A stretch of DNA of 64,000 bases from Pisolithus tinctorius (GCA_024663395.1 JANFAH010000043.1:372001-436000); one strand, 5' to 3'; shown: positions 11,670 to 23,726, numbered from the stretch's first letter. Program-made: numbers and translations. Notes: generated by a model from the letters alone, not told the origin.

Positions 11670-13025
11670 GTGAAATAGTGAAAGGTGACCTCTTGATGGG
11701 ATTAAGGGCATGAAGGATGGGAAAATATGGTTACATAATAGACCACATGATCATCCAGATGATTTGTCAGCATGTAAACAATGACAAACATTGGACTTGT
11801 ACCATTAACCCTCCCTCTTTTACCACAACTCATGAAATCATCTCTCTGGCTCACATGGTCATTTTCTCAAGGAATTCTTATCAAATACTGGTGGCCACCA
11901 CAGTGCCATCAGTATAACATGCTCTCAGAATCATCAGTCCCTTAAAAAACCTGCTGTCAGTCATTCCCTGGACTGTTTCCCCCCCCATACCTGATGTGTT
12001 CTGGGACTAATCAGTACTTGGAAGGCTGAGAATGTTTTGGAGGTCAATCTGGCACTTCAGAGCATGATGGACAAACTATCCCCCTCTCAACCAATGCATT
12101 TCTGGCACAGGGACAGTGGTATGGATGTTAGGGCAAGACAAAATCCTCTTTACCCCTGGGTGTCATCAGAAGGATATGCTACTGAACTGCCATGGAGCAG
12201 AATCCTGTGCTTCCATCTGGCCCTGAATATTGCCTTTGGTCACATATGACCAAATAACCCTTCCCCAGTCATCTACAGTTCAGATCAGAGTGAGATCTAG
12301 TGAACCCTCTTATGGTGCTCAGAGCACAAGGAGGTTTTGTCTCACCCCAACTTCCATACCACTGTCCCTGTGCCAGAAATGCATTGGTTGAGAGAAGGAT
12401 AGTTTGTCCATCATGCTCTGAAGTGCCAGATTGACCTCCAAAACATTCTCAGCCTTCCAAGTACTGATTAGTCCCAGAACACATCAGGTATGGGGGGGGA
12501 AACAGTCCAGGGAATGACTGACAGCAGGTTTTTTAAGGGACTGATGATTCTGAGAGCATGTTATACTGATGGCACTGTGGTGGCCACCAGTATTTGATAA
12601 GAATTCCTTGAGAAAATGACCATGTGAGCCAGAGAGATGATTTCATGAGTTGTGGTAAAAGAGGGAGGGTTAATGGTACAAGTCCAATGTTTGTCATTGT
12701 TTACATGCTGACAAATCATCTGGATGATCATGTGGTCTATTATGTAACCATATTTTCCCATCCTTCATGCCCTTAATCCCATCAAGAGGTCACCTTTCAC
12801 TATTTCACCAGTCAGGGACAAAAGCATTGCAATGCACCTTTTGGAAAGAATATGGTGTATCTCGGCATGTATTGCTTTGTTTGGACTGAACCTTAGTTCT
12901 CTGGAAAGATTAGAGTCACCCCTTTCCAATGGTATAGGTATCATGGTCATCTGTGCAGAATAGCCCAAGCTACATCGGCTGCAAGTCACACCTCATAAAC
13001 ATTGCAACACTTTTGTCCCTCACTG
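11453..13025. mobile_element. Fold-back element (Tc1/mariner-like termini), 1,573 bp, TA duplication
   Basis: Two arms of about 700 bp form a near-perfect inverted repeat about centre 12239: 11453-12154 pairs with 12324-13025, with a diverged centre of about 170 bp. The ends are CAGTGAGGGACAAAAGTGTT and its complement, flanked on both sides by TA (11451-11452, 13026-13027), as for Tc1/mariner insertions. The host transposase frame resumes directly after the right TA. No transposase is recognisable in the arms. The 66-codon ORFs in the arms (11717-11917 and its mirror) are identical but resemble nothing I know. Each arm starts with a smaller palindromic-ended unit (next entry). Confidence 0.85.
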
Positions 13026-14897
13026 TATCTGGCACTCCTGCAACCGCACGACAATTGCCCTTCTGGAAGTAACCACCCCGACATTGACATCTTTCACCTT
13101 CCTCTCAGTGTCTCTGGTGACTATGCAGAGAACCTCCACCTTATTGTCAGTTCTCCTAGCCAACGACAGTGGGATAAGCATAAAACTGAGACCGGGATCA
13201 CCAAGCCACCTCTGATTTTAGGCTTGAAGCTGACATGATTGCTTGGAGTGCCACTCTGTATGACAACGGACCTGATGCATCTCGCCAGTAATCTCTCAGA
13301 CCTCTTTTTATCTCTGGCAAGGTACGATCAAATGCGCTCCTACTGACACCAAGGAGTCTTGGGATTGGGCTGTATTTTGTGATGAGGACATGTGGTCTGT
13401 GCATGGACTGGCAGTCGAACAGGCTGGCTCCTATATCCCGGGCTCTTTTGATCGCAAGCCACAGAACATCGCAGAGAAACTCAACACCGACTACAAGACC
13501 TGGGAATTCCACCTGTATATCTTTTGTCTCGCACCTGCACTCCTTTATCAAATACTTCCTGAGCGCTATTGGACCAACTTCTGCAAGCTCGTTCACAGCA
13601 TTCAAATCATGTCCCAGCACCGTATCAAGAAGGAGGATCTTGAGCATGCTTATGTGCTCTTTTGTTGCTGGGAGTGTGACTTTGAGCTTTTGTACTATAA
13701 ACTACAGGAGAACCGTCTGCATTTTGTATGCCCATGTGTTCATCAAGTCCTCCACCTCATGACAGAGACAATGCACAAAGGACCCCCAATAATGTATGTG
13801 CAGTGGACAATGGAGTGAACAATCGGTAATCTGGGCCAAGAAATCTGCCAACCTTCGCAGCCATTTGCAAACCTTGCACAAGAAGGTGTACGACGAAGCA
13901 GGGTAATTATTTCCTTGTTTTTCAGGGTATTGAATGAAACTGACAATGAACTAAGGTAAACACGTTACTCACAAGCATGCCGGAACTCGACGACAGTGGC
14001 ACAAGAGGTCCTCCCCACCTCTCTGTACAGCTAGGCAGAGGATATGTGCTGCTCTTCAAATGAGACAAACGACCATGGCTTCCCGAAGGACAAGATGCAT
14101 TTGTCATAACCCAATTTTTGGGAGGTCTACAGCGGTTCCAGCAGTGGGCTCACCTACAGCTCCCCAATGGCCAGGTCGTGCGATCACTGTGGTGAGAGCA
14201 ATTGAAACAGCTGGAGAAACTTCATGTGTCCCGAAATGTCAAGGTAAAATCATTTTATTTCATTCAAGAATGATTCTAATAGGAAAAAAGTTTATACATG
14301 CAGGTCAGGAACATTTTGGCGAGGTCCAATATTTCGTGAGGCTCGCTACAAGAACACTGGTTAATGGACAAATGCCAGATCGTGATGGATTTGTGAACGT
14401 CACACTCATTCAACTCTACACCTTTCCTGACAAGTCACTTCTCCTCCTCTCATCACAAACTGTCATATCATTGAAGCTTACTGAAGAAGCCATCATTATT
14501 GATGTGAAGAAGATCAAGAGCGTCATTGGGATGATCCCACATAAGCCGACATTCATGTCCAGGATCACAGAAGACCGCTACTTCATTGTAGAAAAGCCAG
14601 GTCTGGATGTCCTACAGCTCAGTATACAATATAATTTGAATCGCGATGACGATGACGATGAGGGAGACGACGTAGAATAGTAACTCTTAGAACTTATCAC
14701 ATCACAATGAATCCATTTGTTGCATCTCTCGATATCCAAGCTGTGAATGGTTGAATGATCAATTGATTGCAAATCGGTATATAGTACAACATGGATCGCA
14801 AGGAGAACGGTACATAGCATCAATACAAAAGCAGAGTAGCATCAACGAGACACTCAGTAGCATCAGAGAGTATGAAGAAATGTACGAATGTAAACCT

Positions 14898-15665
14898 CTA
14901 AGGTGATTCTAATTTAAAACATTTTGGTTCGTCGGCCTTGCTCGCACTCATGTCCGCCTCCCTAAGTTTCCTCTTGGCCATGTTCATAGGGATTTTGAAC
15001 AGATTGAAGGGGGTGATGTGGTAGGCCCAAGGCTTATGCTCATAAGTGTCGGGGGGCGCATTCAGATTGCCCAAGTGTCTAGGAAGGATTCTGCATGGAG
15101 AGGCAGAGATACGTTCAAATCTTGAAGCAAAATCAATTGTAAATTTCCAATAATCTTAAGAATTCACGTACTTTGGAAGTTCATTCTCGGTTTTCAAGTC
15201 TTGTGAAGTTGCTTCAGCATCAGTGCATCCAGCACATTTCCAGGTAAGCTCGTTGCAGGCCTCATCGAGCCTACTGTCTGCTTCACAGACTCAGAGATAT
15301 GCCTCTTGGAGTCTGATAGATCCCTCATATGCTTGCATAAAGATTCTCCATGCGATGTTGAGTTCAAGACTAGCCTCCTCGACTTTGTTTAATGCAATCT
15401 CTTCTGGTGCCAAGTCTGTGTCAGCTGGCTGACTGCAAAAATATCTTAGTGACCCCTGCTTAATTAAAACTGAAACTAAGACTTACTTGTCTTTTGTGGG
15501 CACAGTGGTAAGATTCTTCAAACGAAAGATGATTTTTTTGGGGCTGGGCATTGCGATGTCAATTGTAAAACAATGGATGTTCCAATCAGACATGAATCCG
15601 TCAACCTCGAGGTATATAACATCCTGCACTGCATCGAGGATGTGTGTCAGGGACTCAGATGACAT
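14898..15665 (-). pseudogene. Three-exon antisense passenger gene of the Plavaka-like element
   Basis: A gene of 210 codons is assembled from exon 1 15665-15487, intron 15486-15433 (GTAAGT..GCAG), exon 2 15432-15172, intron 15171-15091 (GTACGT..GCAG), and exon 3 15090-14898. All junctions keep the frame and total length is 633 nt including the TAG stop. The single defect is a TGA at 15293-15291, where CGA (Arg) would fit. The protein starts MSSESLTHILDAVQDVIYLE, has a Glu/Arg-rich middle with WKCAGC, and a basic C-terminus (NMAKRKLREADM). No known domain is recognised. It lies tail-to-tail with the transposase. Its tidy splice structure argues that it was a real protein of the element, of unknown function. 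Confidence 0.7.
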
Positions 15666-15715
15666 GGTGAAGATTTAAGGGACACTAAACCTGGGCATGT
15701 GACTATAGGGGTGTC

Positions 15716-17760
15716 ATGTGTATGCATACACATCTTCTGCAGTCTGCCATCTACTTGTCTTCTGTCTTCCCATCATATTGCCTGATGCATCCAAGCACAA
15801 CTCTGCACACAATAGGAACAATAGGAACTCAAACAATGCTTCTAAATGACTTTGGTCAAGTGGACACCCCAACGATACAGCCAGATCACTATAGTTTCTC
15901 ACAGTCATTAAATGACTTCAGCATTTTGCCGATGGCGGGTGAGGCAACCACGTCCACACTGTCCCCATTTCATAGCATAAGTTACACATCCCCCAAGTCA
16001 GTTTGACTGATCACTTTGTTTTAGGGCACATATAGTCATCCCAGCTTGAAGCAGATTGCAGTACTACAAGAGTGCAACAAAGTACTCGAGTCACAAGTTT
16101 TCAAGTTGACTGTCGAAAATAATACTCTACAGTAACATCTAACTGACACATCTACTAACTTTGGATTGACAGATGCAAGGGCGCATTTCAGCACCTAGCA
16201 GGTGCAGTCGGCTTATGTGAAACAGACCTGGCGCAGTTTGATACAACGATGGTCCCACAGTCATCTCCAAGCTATTTTACATGCCCAACACCTGAAACTC
16301 ATCCGAAAATCTGTTTCTGGGATCAAAGCAATTGGAATGCCTTCCTTGAGTTGTCTGAGGGATGACTTAGCACACATGGGACACTTGGATTCCTCAAGGA
16401 AGACAACAGCGATCCACCATCCAACAGCACAGCAAAGGCCATCCGAAAGACACTTTGAGGGGGGTGGGCAGAATTAGCTAACTGCAAACTGGCTCCAAAT
16501 CTTGGGGTCAGTTGTGTGTGAGTGGTAGGCAATTAACTCATAACCTCATGGAGAGCGCATTCCCACTTTTCAGATTTGCAAAGAATGGTTGGAAGCTGGA
16601 CTACTTAGCAAGCAACTCATACCTGGCATGGTGGAAGACCCATCTGGACAGTGAGGGGAATTGGAAGATGAAAAAATCTCAGGACTGCGAAGATGATGAC
16701 AAGGACATGGAGATGGACAAGAAGGACAAGAAATGAAACTCCTCGAAGCTAATGTCAAGTCAGAAACACCAGATAAAAGAATGAAAGGTGAGTGTATTCC
16801 ATGCAATCTCAATGAACCGCAGTGAAAGCCAGTTTTTAAGAGGACCACAAAATTGATGACACCAGTTTGACAGTGTCAAACCTCTCTCCAACATTGTTGT
16901 CATCTCCACCTGTCAGCAAGACGACCCATCTTCTGTCTATCGCAGAGGATGCAGCCTCAATGGCATTACTGTCTCTGCCTGTCAGCAAGATGACCCATCT
17001 TCCATCTATCGCAGAGGGCGCAGCCTTGATGGCATTACTGTCTCTCTGCCTCTTAGCAACACATCCCATCTTCCATCTATCGCAGAGGGTGCAGCCTCGA
17101 TGGTGTTACCATCTCCACCTGTCAGCAACACGTCCCATCTCCCTTCTGTCGCAGAGGAAACAACATACACAAACAAGAAAGAGATTGTGCCATGCACACC
17201 CCAACCAGAGCCAGAGCCAGTCACTGTTGTTCCTACCAAGATATCAGTTAACCCACTGTGAGTATATGCATGACAAGGAACCTTTTCTGACGATGTTTCT
17301 TAGAGCATGCTTGGCAATTGCTGCCAACAAGGCTCAGGAGTCCCTACCCAAGCTCCCAAGTGACCTGAATGGCAGCAAGATAGAGAATGAAGGATTGGCG
17401 ATTCCATCGACAACCACCAAGTCTGCCAAGGGCAATGTGAAGGTGCCTGGGAGGATGCGACCTAGTCCAACAAGAATGGACAGTACATTTAAATCGTTAC
17501 TCTTTTTTGGTCTGACATATTGGATTATCAGAAACCTCTGTGCACTTCAATGGCTCAAGAGAATTCAACCAAATGGAACCATGGAGGACTTCCAGAAATA
17601 CTACAATTTGCTTTCTGCTGACAAAGTCAAGGTATCGTCTACTTCTTCCAACTGCCCTCACCACTAACAGAGGTCATATTCTAGTCCTATGTTGACAAGG
17701 CTGCGAGTTTGGTAAAGTGGCCATTAGTTGTGATGATTTCGCACTAACAGAGTATAGGTT
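15716..17760 (+). pseudogene. Second plus-strand ORF of the Plavaka-like element (decayed)
   Basis: Plus-strand frames form a broken gene of perhaps 600 codons. The order is a Ser/Thr-rich start (15716-16003), a coiled-coil-like stretch near 16040-16130, the block GGWAELANCKLAPKSWGQLC (16455-16515) followed by LMESAFPLFRFAKNGWKL, an acidic/Lys tail EDDDKDMEMDKKDKK (16690-16735), then a roughly 66-bp tandem repeat region and a final block with NLCALQWLKRI and the spliced continuation SYVDKAASLV. The last block has the look of a small HMG-like DNA-binding fold, but this is a guess. Similar ORFs accompany basidiomycete DNA transposons, from memory. Introns and indels are mixed, so exact exons are not given. 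Confidence 0.5.
16880..17160 (+). repeat. Tandem repeat of about 66 bp within the second ORF
   Basis: Four to five units share CTGTCAGCAAGA...CCATCTTCCATCTATCGCAGAGG...GCAGCCTCGATGG. The unit length is close to a multiple of three, so the repeat is carried within the coding region as a Ser/Pro/Leu-rich segment. One unit has an indel that shifts the frame near 17045. Confidence 0.75.
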
Positions 17761-18410
17761 AAAAGCAGTGGCTGGGACCCAAAGACTATATGCAATGGCA
17801 CCATCTACTGAGGACAACTTGCATTCGTCTCACATTCAAGCACTCAAGCTATCACTATATCACTTCGGACTCGCATACTGCCTCACTCGCATTCAGTTCA
17901 CTTTCATGTCTCTGCACTCGCACACTTCTCGCACCTGCCCATCTCACTTTCATGTCTCTGCACTTGCATTTGTGTCGCAATGATTCCCCCGCATGCATCT
18001 CGCTTTCAAGGCATTTTCGTTAATTTATTCTGCATTCATTTACCCATGTTAGACTTGCTCTTTTCATTCCCTGCTCTCTCGTAGTCGTCTCCATGGACAG
18101 CCAGTAGGGGGTAATGTGTACTAGTCATTGTAGCAATGCAAATTATATTGGTGCATGTATGGCAATATTTCATATAAACTCCAAAGCCAGTAATAACCAT
18201 ATCCAGTGAGATTCAAGCAGATTTCATGAGTGCGCAGCATGCACTGAAGAATATGTTGGAATGTGACAATTTATTTTGGTGGTAAATTCTAACATATGAT
18301 CATGCCAAGTACTGCCCCGACATTTTGCAAATATAAGAATCATCCAGTTTTCTTTTGGAACATGTTCCCTCATGGTATAATTCCAATGTCCACTCCGACT
18401 CATATTTGGT

Positions 18411-18450
18411 CATGTCTGGCCATGCCTGGACATGTCGAGTTTTCACTGGG
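18411..18450 (-). repeat. Right terminal inverted repeat of the Plavaka-like element
   Basis: This is the inverted counterpart of 9369-9408, ending ...GAGTTTTCACTGGG. It is followed by the duplicated target GCTCATG. Confidence 0.9.
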
Positions 18451-18583
18451 GCTCATGTCCAGCAGTCTTTCTATGCATGAGGCCTTTAGTCTTCATCTGC
18501 ATGCATGGGCATTGTGCACAACCCATCAACAAGTTAGGCAGAGTCAGCTGTAACCATGTCCACAACACCTTTGGTGTGTGACA
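18451..18583 (-). repeat. Long LTR-like repeat, copy 4, remaining part
   Basis: After the target duplication, this segment completes the interrupted LTR: it matches 365-500 of copy 1 and ends with the family start (TGTCACACACC read on the minus strand) at 18583. The sequence beyond is unrelated. Confidence 0.8.
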
Positions 18584-19189
18584 CTGATCTGATTTTAACA
18601 AGGTGAACCAAATCTCAACTTGAAATTCAATTTACATAATGAAGTGGCACAACTAAATTACTACCATAACTACAATCAAAAGTAGATGCCTGTAACAACA
18701 ATGGAGGTGCATTTGCCTGGCTGTGCTGGAGACTGATCAGGTCTTTACTTTTGAGTGATTACCTCCAGACCCATTCTGTTCACCTGACTTGGGCAATTAT
18801 TGGCAATAGTCCTATACCTCTGCATGCATGTATGTGAGCATGTCTGTGATATTGACTTATTTCCCATATGGTGATGTGCCCGCATTTGACTGCCCTGTTT
18901 TTGTCTGCTTTTGTTTGCCTAGTGCTGACCTCATTTGTTCCCTCTAACCTCATCCCAGATGTGCACTACATGTTGTTGTACTCCATCATCATGTCTGCTG
19001 ATCCCCAACCATGGATGCTTTTGTTCCATGCAACTTTCTATTGTCTTTCCTTTTTTTTGTTAGGGACTCATGGCACTGATTGCCTCCAATTTAACCCTCT
19101 ATGTCTCCAGTCACACTGCAATTACTAACTCTAACCCATTTTCAATGCCAGGTGCATTTGGTATCTGTACACATATGCATTGGATTCCA
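18584..19189. other. AT-rich, CpG-poor sequence without recognised gene
   Basis: Only short frames occur (for example 18868-19128, plus). They contain no motif I recognise. Probably decayed repeat. Confidence 0.4.
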
Positions 19190-22067
19190 CAATGATAACT
19201 AACTGCAGCTACTAGGAGGAGAAAGCACACAAACTGTTGATAGTGACATGTTGCTTTTTGACAACAATAATGGCAATGACTTCTGTTTGCAGATGGAAAC
19301 CAGCAGCAATGCATCCATCAAAGAACAGCTTACCATCAGGCACAGTGAGGATGATGGCAACAGCATGTCCATTGCCAACTCATGTACAGACACTGGTTAC
19401 AATGCATCCTCCACAGACAGCTTGCTGCAAGATGTACCACACCAAAACCAGCAGAGTGCAACACAACTGCTGGCATCACCCCTGAACATGAGCCCCTGTA
19501 TGCCTCAGTTTCCACCACACAAACCTTGACTGCCACATCAACACATCACAAGCAATGCAATAAGGATGACAAGCCATGGCCTATTGTGAAGTGTTGTAAC
19601 AGAGAACTAGATTACTCCTACTCACTTTGTCAGCAACTCCAGGGAATGGGAGCAGAACTGAACCACCTGAAGGCCAAGTTATGTCTGAAAGGGTCAGTGA
19701 GTAGCCAACTCTAACCTACTACTTGTCACTGGGGCTGATGGACTATCATGAACATGCCAGCATGAACTTGCCACCCTTGAGAAGACTACACAAAACTGCC
19801 TTCTCACCACAAAGAATGAGTTTGATTTTCAGAAGAAAGTTCTATCTGATATGCATACTTTGCTTGCTACTCAAGAACAAGAGCTCTGAAGACTCCAGCA
19901 TGAAATTCAGGTCAGCCATCACATATCATTGTCTTGGACTGTATTCATGTGAACCAAGGAGCATCACCAAGAGTGCAGTGTTTTGTGAAACCTCCAAGAA
20001 GAGGTTCAGGTGAGAAGTGCATAACTTTATGTATCACACTCATGTGTTCAAAAGGAAAACCACAGACAGCAGGAAACTCTTCTTAAATCTCATGAGTGGG
20101 AACTTACCATGCTCAGAGATGAAATTCAGGTATGCCATCCACAGTGCTCTGTCAGGCCATTGCTCAATGAATGAAGGAACAACACCATCAACATGATACT
20201 TTACTGGCAGCTCAAAAGGAGGAGTTTTTGAGGTTCTGAAGTGAACTGCAGGCAAGTTGTTGTGGATCACTATACACTCCTGATAAGCTTACATCACACT
20301 GAAGGAACATGATCAACTATGGGAAATTGAGATAGTGCAACATACTGCTGCTATGGAAGAGCACTTGCAATCAGAACTAGAGAAGGTTGGCAATGATGTG
20401 GTGACACACTGCCAAGCAGAGAAAGAGAGGGAATTAGCAGCAATGGTTCAACACAATATGCAACATAGACATGTAAGTGAACAAACTATGTAGTTTGTCA
20501 GACTATGCTGACTGCCCTCAGACAATGCAAACAGCATCTCAAGCTGAACTAATATGCTTTCCAGCTGAATTGGAGTCTCCTAGCTGCCAGGACAACCAGC
20601 TGCAAACACCACAACAACCATCCACTGCACCACTGTCCTGGCATGCATGAACTCCATATTTGGATGCTATCAAGAAGATCAAACAAACCCAAGCAGTTTC
20701 ACAAAGAACCTGTCTCATCAGCATATCTCACAAGGTAAGTAAGGAAATATATGACTTGATATGAATAGCTCACCATCAATAGCCTATTGACAATGAAGAG
20801 TGCTGATCTACTGCTCCAGAACCTGAGGTATCACAAGCAAATAACAGTGATCCTGTATCAATGGCAGAGGGTGATTGCCAAGGGGGTTGAAGCTGCACTT
20901 TGGAGAGTACTTCATGATGGTGCTATCACTATGCCATGAACAGGGTGGTCATGGCAGTTACCTCAAAAACAAAAGGAGGTGGATAAAGAAGTGGAGATAG
21001 AGAAGGCTACAGAGCCACAAGGACATCATGATCTTATACTGGTGAGTGACATATTGCTCATTCTGTTCATGTGCTAAACCAGCTGTGATAGAGTGAAGTC
21101 CATTGCTTCTTCAAGGAAAAACTCAAAATAAGTCAGGACCACAAATTTATTTTGAATGAAATGCCCCCCCCATGATGATGTCCATGCATATGAACACAAG
21201 ATGGACCACCACCCAACATGGACTCACCAACTTTCAACCTCATGCAGGGCTATTCCTTGCCATGGAATTCTTTCATCATCGACCACCTTCTTGATGAATT
21301 TCAAAGATGAGGCAATGAAGAACACTGGCCTGTAATGAAGTCCAATGATTACATCTTGGAAATCCTACATGAACACTACAAATGTCTATGTATGACATGG
21401 CAGAAAGCTCAGCCACATATTACAACAAAGGGCACAGTAGAAACTTCCACTGAGATTGAAGAACACTTGGTAGTGGAATGAACCCAGGTACTCAAAGAGG
21501 GCAGACAGACCACTCAATGACAAAATGTAGGGCATTAATTTTGCTGTTTCATACTGGTAACTCAACCTGTTTTAGAAATATCAATGTTGATGTGCCATTC
21601 TCAAACATATCATTACTCTCAAGAAAGACTCCACAAATGGTGAAGGTGATCTCCATACTTGGCAATGGCTCCTGCAGCTGATCCACACACTGGACAAACA
21701 TGGGATGAGTTCCAAGGACAGTGACATTGACAATAATGTCATGACTATCCTCTGAGTTAAGAATATGGCATGGCAACACTGTGTCAAATGGGAACTTGAT
21801 ATTATTGACCTCCAGAGACTTATTGACAATGATGTTTTTGCACCCCAAGGATCAAAGCCTATCCAGAGGATTCATGCACCTGGAAACCCCCAAAGTTTGC
21901 ACACTCCAGTCCCAGGCTTACTGTCAAGTCTGGGCCTACTCCAACCAACTCTGACACTATATAAGGTCTAGAGAAGGCTTTGGAAGCAAGTCTGACACAA
22001 GAAAGCAGAACTCTGACTGGCAGAGTGTTTGGCAGGAACAAAGTCTGCCAAGACAAAGGTGGAGTGG
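19190..22067 (+). pseudogene. Decayed coiled-coil repeat gene of unknown function
   Basis: Plus-strand frames switch with many stops but keep one theme. A Ser/Asn/Gln-rich start (19248-19529) leads to a long predicted coiled coil (about 19600-20470: LCQQLQGMGAELNHLKAKL, TLLATQEQE-like heptads). A conserved C-terminal block (21140-21960) includes EHWPVMKSNDYILEILHEHY, ELDIIDLQRLIDNDVFAPQ and GSKPIQRIHAPGNP. I recall this C-terminal block from multicopy genes in agaric genomes but cannot name a domain. Its nearly CpG-free sequence and many TGA stops show methylation-type decay. It is not attached to visible termini. Confidence 0.45.
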
Positions 22068-23640
22068 AGTGAGGGGTGTCAGGTTTAGCTCATGCACTAC
22101 CCCTTGCACGATCTCAGCCCTCATATTTCAGAGGGAGAGTACAGACAGAGGTCAGAGACAGAAGGAGTAGGAACTAAGTTGATATTCATACTGAGGAACG
22201 GCAGAGTATGATACATGCTTTTATACTACTACAGAGGTACAGTAACTGGAATTGGAACTGACATACAGAGACCCAGAAATTTTCAAGTAAAAACTTCCTG
22301 GATGACAAATGAAGGGTAGACAGAGGACATACCAAACAGGTAACATAGAACATCCAGAAAAGGAAAACAGTCCAGGCACTGGACCATGTGGTGTGCACAC
22401 TGTGGAGTACCTGACTGTGTGCTGTCAGGGAGAAGTCTGAAGGTAGTCACATGACTCCTCAGAGGATGACCCACTCAGTCCAGTAGAAGAGCAACACAAG
22501 TCTGACAACAGTTGGAGCAGAGATGGTTCATAACCAACAGAAGTTGGGCAGAGTTGGTGCAGAGTGAGTGAATGACCAGTGGAAGATGGTGCAGAGTGAG
22601 TAAGGACCTAGAGTGAATGCACAGTTATGACACTTACCACAGTCTATCTATGATTCCATTTGGCTTGCTGGGCTTACTCACCATGAACAGGACTGCCTGA
22701 AAGTATCAGAGGAACCATTTCTGTGGATGGAGATAGCCATTGCCTGATACCAGATACCCAATGTAGTGTATGTACATACATATAGATACTAAGAACATCT
22801 ACATGAAAATGAATGATCACACTGGGTGATCATTGTGCAACCACAGGGTGATCATTGGGTGATGAACAGGTGACTGTTGGGCAATTAGTACAGGCCATGG
22901 CAAAACTTCATGTGTAGGCATGTGTAGGAACACTAATTCTAGACTTGAAGTAAAATTTGCTACTGGAATTTTGGCAGTACTTCATGTATTGTCAGTTTTG
23001 CAAATTAGGACAGAACTTAAAGTTTCACTCTGCACTGCACATGTTGACATAACTTCCTATCTTGGACAACATCTGCTATTCAACCATACTTATTGTTTAC
23101 ACAATGATTAGACATTTGCTCTGACTTCAAACCTGAGCAATGTGTAGAGAAGGATCTAAACTTCAAGTATGGATTTTTTCAGTATGCCATCACAAACTCT
23201 ACATGTGAGATTGACATATTGTATTACATATAACAGGGTACTATATAGTGGAAAACTTGCTATGATAGCACATGACAAGTCATGTGATGTGTCTAGAACC
23301 AGTATCAATTCCAACAACTGGATGACATCATCTAGGCTAGCTCCTGCCACACAGTGATTACTCATTGTTGGGCTCAACCTCTAATGGCCCATGAGACATG
23401 ACCAATTGTCAGCCTCTGCTGGCCATGTTGTATGGAACAATGTAGGTGCATTATGTGATGACAGGTGATCCCTTGTCTCATAGCCAGAAGTTCAAAATGA
23501 TGATTGCAGCAACATCCATTCATTAGATGGCAATTTGGAGCATGTACACAGTCAACTTCAACATAAGACTCGATGACAGGAGGTAGCTAGGCACTTTACA
23601 AGGATATACAAAAGATCAGTAAGAAGGATATCAATAATGT
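22068..23640. other. CpG-poor intergenic repeats, no gene recognised
   Basis: There is no recognisable protein. A stretch at about 22560-22625 repeats GTGCAGAGTGAGT-like words, and 22810-22880 repeats GGGTGATCATTG-like words. One dispersed repeat is described separately at 23345-23440. Confidence 0.4.
23345..23440 (-). repeat. Dispersed repeat shared with 54000-54085
   Basis: The complement of this segment matches 54000-54085 over about 85 bp. The shared blocks include GGCTGACAATTGG, CATGGGCCA and AGAGGTTGAGCCC. The two copies are diverged, mostly by transitions. Element type unknown. Confidence 0.6.
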
Positions 23641-23726
23641 GAACAGCACACGACACACAAATGACAGGACCGCACCCAGATATTCATGCTTACAGTGATA
23701 ATAAGTCATTAATGAACCAAGAGACC

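Larger units (their letters stand above)
9484..14680 (+). pseudogene. Plavaka-like transposase, split by a fold-back element
   Basis: Exon 1 (9484-9975) joins in frame to 10029 over a 53-bp intron. The next segment has five 12-residue PPHFPNKNMPDS-type repeats, then a Cys cluster (CPDSC...ECPIC, near 10665-10725) and the motif TTIPLGPQLQALY. After a TGA at 10905 the same frame continues through VSLDGAQLYESKQSDCW and ILPGGFIPRPNKP to a TGA at 11424. The fold-back element interrupts here, and coding resumes at about 13028 with NHPDIDIFHLP. A frame change near 13230 leads to DLMHLASN and PERYWTNFCKLV, a third TGA at 13816, then TIGNLGQEI. A further intron at about 14240-14305 precedes the C-terminal part (FGEVQYFVRL, ending in an Asp-rich tail at 14680). 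All three TGAs fit CGA (Arg) decay. This would be the element's transposase (DDE-type, nuclear); it is inactive here. Confidence 0.85.
9369..18450. mobile_element. Plavaka-like DNA transposon, 9,082 bp, with TIRs and target duplication
   Basis: The element has 40-bp terminal inverted repeats (CCCAGTGAAAACTC... at 9369 and its mirror ending 18450, 37 of 40 positions matching) and is flanked by the direct duplication GCTCATG (9362-9368 and 18451-18457). It carries a plus-strand transposase (9484-14680), a minus-strand three-exon gene (14898-15665) and a plus-strand second ORF (about 15716-17760). It sits inside LTR copy 4 and its own transposase is split by the fold-back element at 11453-13025. 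The transposase has three CGA-to-TGA type stops, so this copy is not autonomous now. The superfamily name rests on transposase similarity recalled from basidiomycete elements. A 7-bp duplication is slightly unusual and may be 8 bp with one change. Confidence 0.85.

Noticed and set aside
11453..13025. Long-read palindrome artefact
   Set aside because: The host transposase frame continues on both sides, ends match transposon termini and are flanked by TA, and the centre is diverged, so a real insertion is more likely.
21549..21848. 99-codon minus-strand ORF as a gene
   Set aside because: It is antisense to the conserved plus-strand block (ELDIIDLQRLIDND...) of the decayed coiled-coil gene and is a shadow frame.
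22077..22632. 556-bp LTR with TGTCA...TGACA ends
   Set aside because: Ends fit TG/CA, but there is no second copy in the window, no primer-binding site and no flanking duplication.
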